Positions 63,308-64,000 of a stretch of DNA of 64,000 bases are shown in pieces (position 1 is the stretch's first letter; each line of letters starts with the position of its first letter). The stretch comes from Tomocerus qinae. Lineage: Eukaryota; Arthropoda; Collembola; Entomobryomorpha; Tomoceridae. The notes under the pieces are model-generated. The model saw only the letters and a program-made list of their open reading frames with translations. It was not told where the DNA came from and did no database searches. The translations under genes were made by a program, and so were the position numbers. The stretch lies in the NCBI GenBank assembly GCA_020055645.1, contig CM034549.1, forward strand, positions 20,357,930-20,421,929, given 5' to 3'.

Positions 63308-64000
63308 CTAATCAGGCGGAGAAAACGTGTAGAAAAACGACTGATCATGAAAATGATGTAGATTTTTCACATGTCGGATTACTCGGCCTGTTAAAAGATG
63401 TCTTCCATACTTTATCGCTTCGCTACGGTCTCTTGCCAATCCCACCAACATAAGCCAGTCTATTAGTTCGTTGCCACAAAATACTTGAGAGTAAGACTCC
63501 ATTCTCCATCTAAACAGCAAAATAATCCGTTAAGTATTATTAATGTCAGATACATTCACAACCATTTCACCCTAATACCGATAAAGACGTGAAATTGTAG
63601 GATTGATTCATGGTTTCATTAAAAGTCAATAAGAATTCTCGAGAGGCTATTTATGGAATACTGTACAATGTACCTAATGCATCAGATCAGAAACCACAAT
63701 GACTTCTTGTTATACTATTTGAGGTTCAATAATCTTTCTACTATAAGGTGTTACTAGAATTATGAACGATGTTTGTACGCATATAGCTATTGAAAGTTTT
63801 GGCAGCAGAATTAATAATGGTAAATGGTAAAAGCTTAAATAGCGGAGTGATATTCAGATATTGAGAACAGCAGGGACCACTTAAGAAAGTATTGCGGATG
63901 AAATGGATAACCGCGATAACCTCATTGGAAATCATTGAACGTTACACTTGCCTTCTATCCCGGACAATATCCTGGATACACTTGTCAATATGGTAGGTAA
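63308..64000 (-). CDS. DEP-domain protein, C-terminal exons (GPR155-like?), partial
   Basis: The last exon (63308-63509) and the end of the previous exon (63952 to the window edge) join to TYHIDKCIQDIVRDRR followed by WRMESYSQVFCGNELIDWLM. The sequence goes on through LARDRSEAIKYGRHLLTGRV and FHDQSFFYTFS to a stop. This is a complete DEP fold at the very C-terminus: VFCGNELIDWL, the EAIKYGRHLL helix and a final FFYTF strand. A C-terminal DEP domain preceded by a C..DI..DRR stretch resembles GPR155 (LYCHOS), a lysosomal cholesterol sensor, but other DEP proteins cannot be excluded. The intron donor is GC (AAG/GCAAGTG); it fits the phase, while the nearby GT does not. The 5' part lies outside the window. 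Confidence 0.75.

Noticed and set aside
63741-63935. 64-codon minus frame upstream of the DEP exon
   Set aside because: It lies wholly within the intron between the GC donor at 63951 and the acceptor at 63510, and has no DEP or membrane homology.

Overview
The window is eukaryotic and most likely from an arthropod. It is AT-rich, with many short GT-AG introns (about 55-150 bases), long TA-rich intergenic stretches and miniature DNA transposons. The gene families are animal ones: a TECPR1/Pex23-type protein, a chromodomain protein, a GH31 family ectoprotein, an activin-beta ligand, a urea transporter and a DEP-domain protein. I cannot name the species. All gene models were assembled by hand from splice sites and reading phase; nothing was aligned to a database.

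Layout. 1-7.8 kb: TECPR1-like copy A (minus strand, 18 coding exons, 1147 codons). 8.9-24.2 kb: tandem copy B (minus, 18 coding exons at matching positions, 1159 codons). B is swollen by DNA-element insertions in introns 4, 15 and 17, and A by a foldback element in intron 14. Both copies are open throughout and both carry a galectin domain between the PH-like region and the second half of the protein. 24.8-30.0 kb: plus-strand AT-hook/chromodomain protein whose last exon encodes a probable membrane segment. 30.05-33.4 kb (possibly to 35.6 kb): minus-strand type II membrane protein with a trefoil domain and a GH31 barrel lacking its catalytic residues. It is convergent with the chromodomain gene. 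42.8-52.4 kb: plus-strand activin-beta gene (3 coding exons, 510 aa), with a 6.7 kb first intron that begins with GC. 59.0-61.6 kb: plus-strand urea-transporter-like gene (5 exons, 493 aa). 63.3-64.0 kb: minus-strand 3' end of a DEP-domain gene, possibly GPR155-like, again with a GC-AG intron.

The rest (about 35.7-42.7, 52.4-59.0 and 61.6-63.3 kb, plus the large introns) shows no convincing coding sequence. No tRNA, rRNA or CRISPR array was recognised.

The genes do not form one pathway. The most notable points are a predicted lysosome/autophagy protein that joins tectonin, dysferlin, PH and galectin modules and is duplicated with its galectin part diverging fastest; a possible membrane-tethered chromodomain protein; a GH31 pseudoenzyme; and a urea transporter with an eroded family signature.
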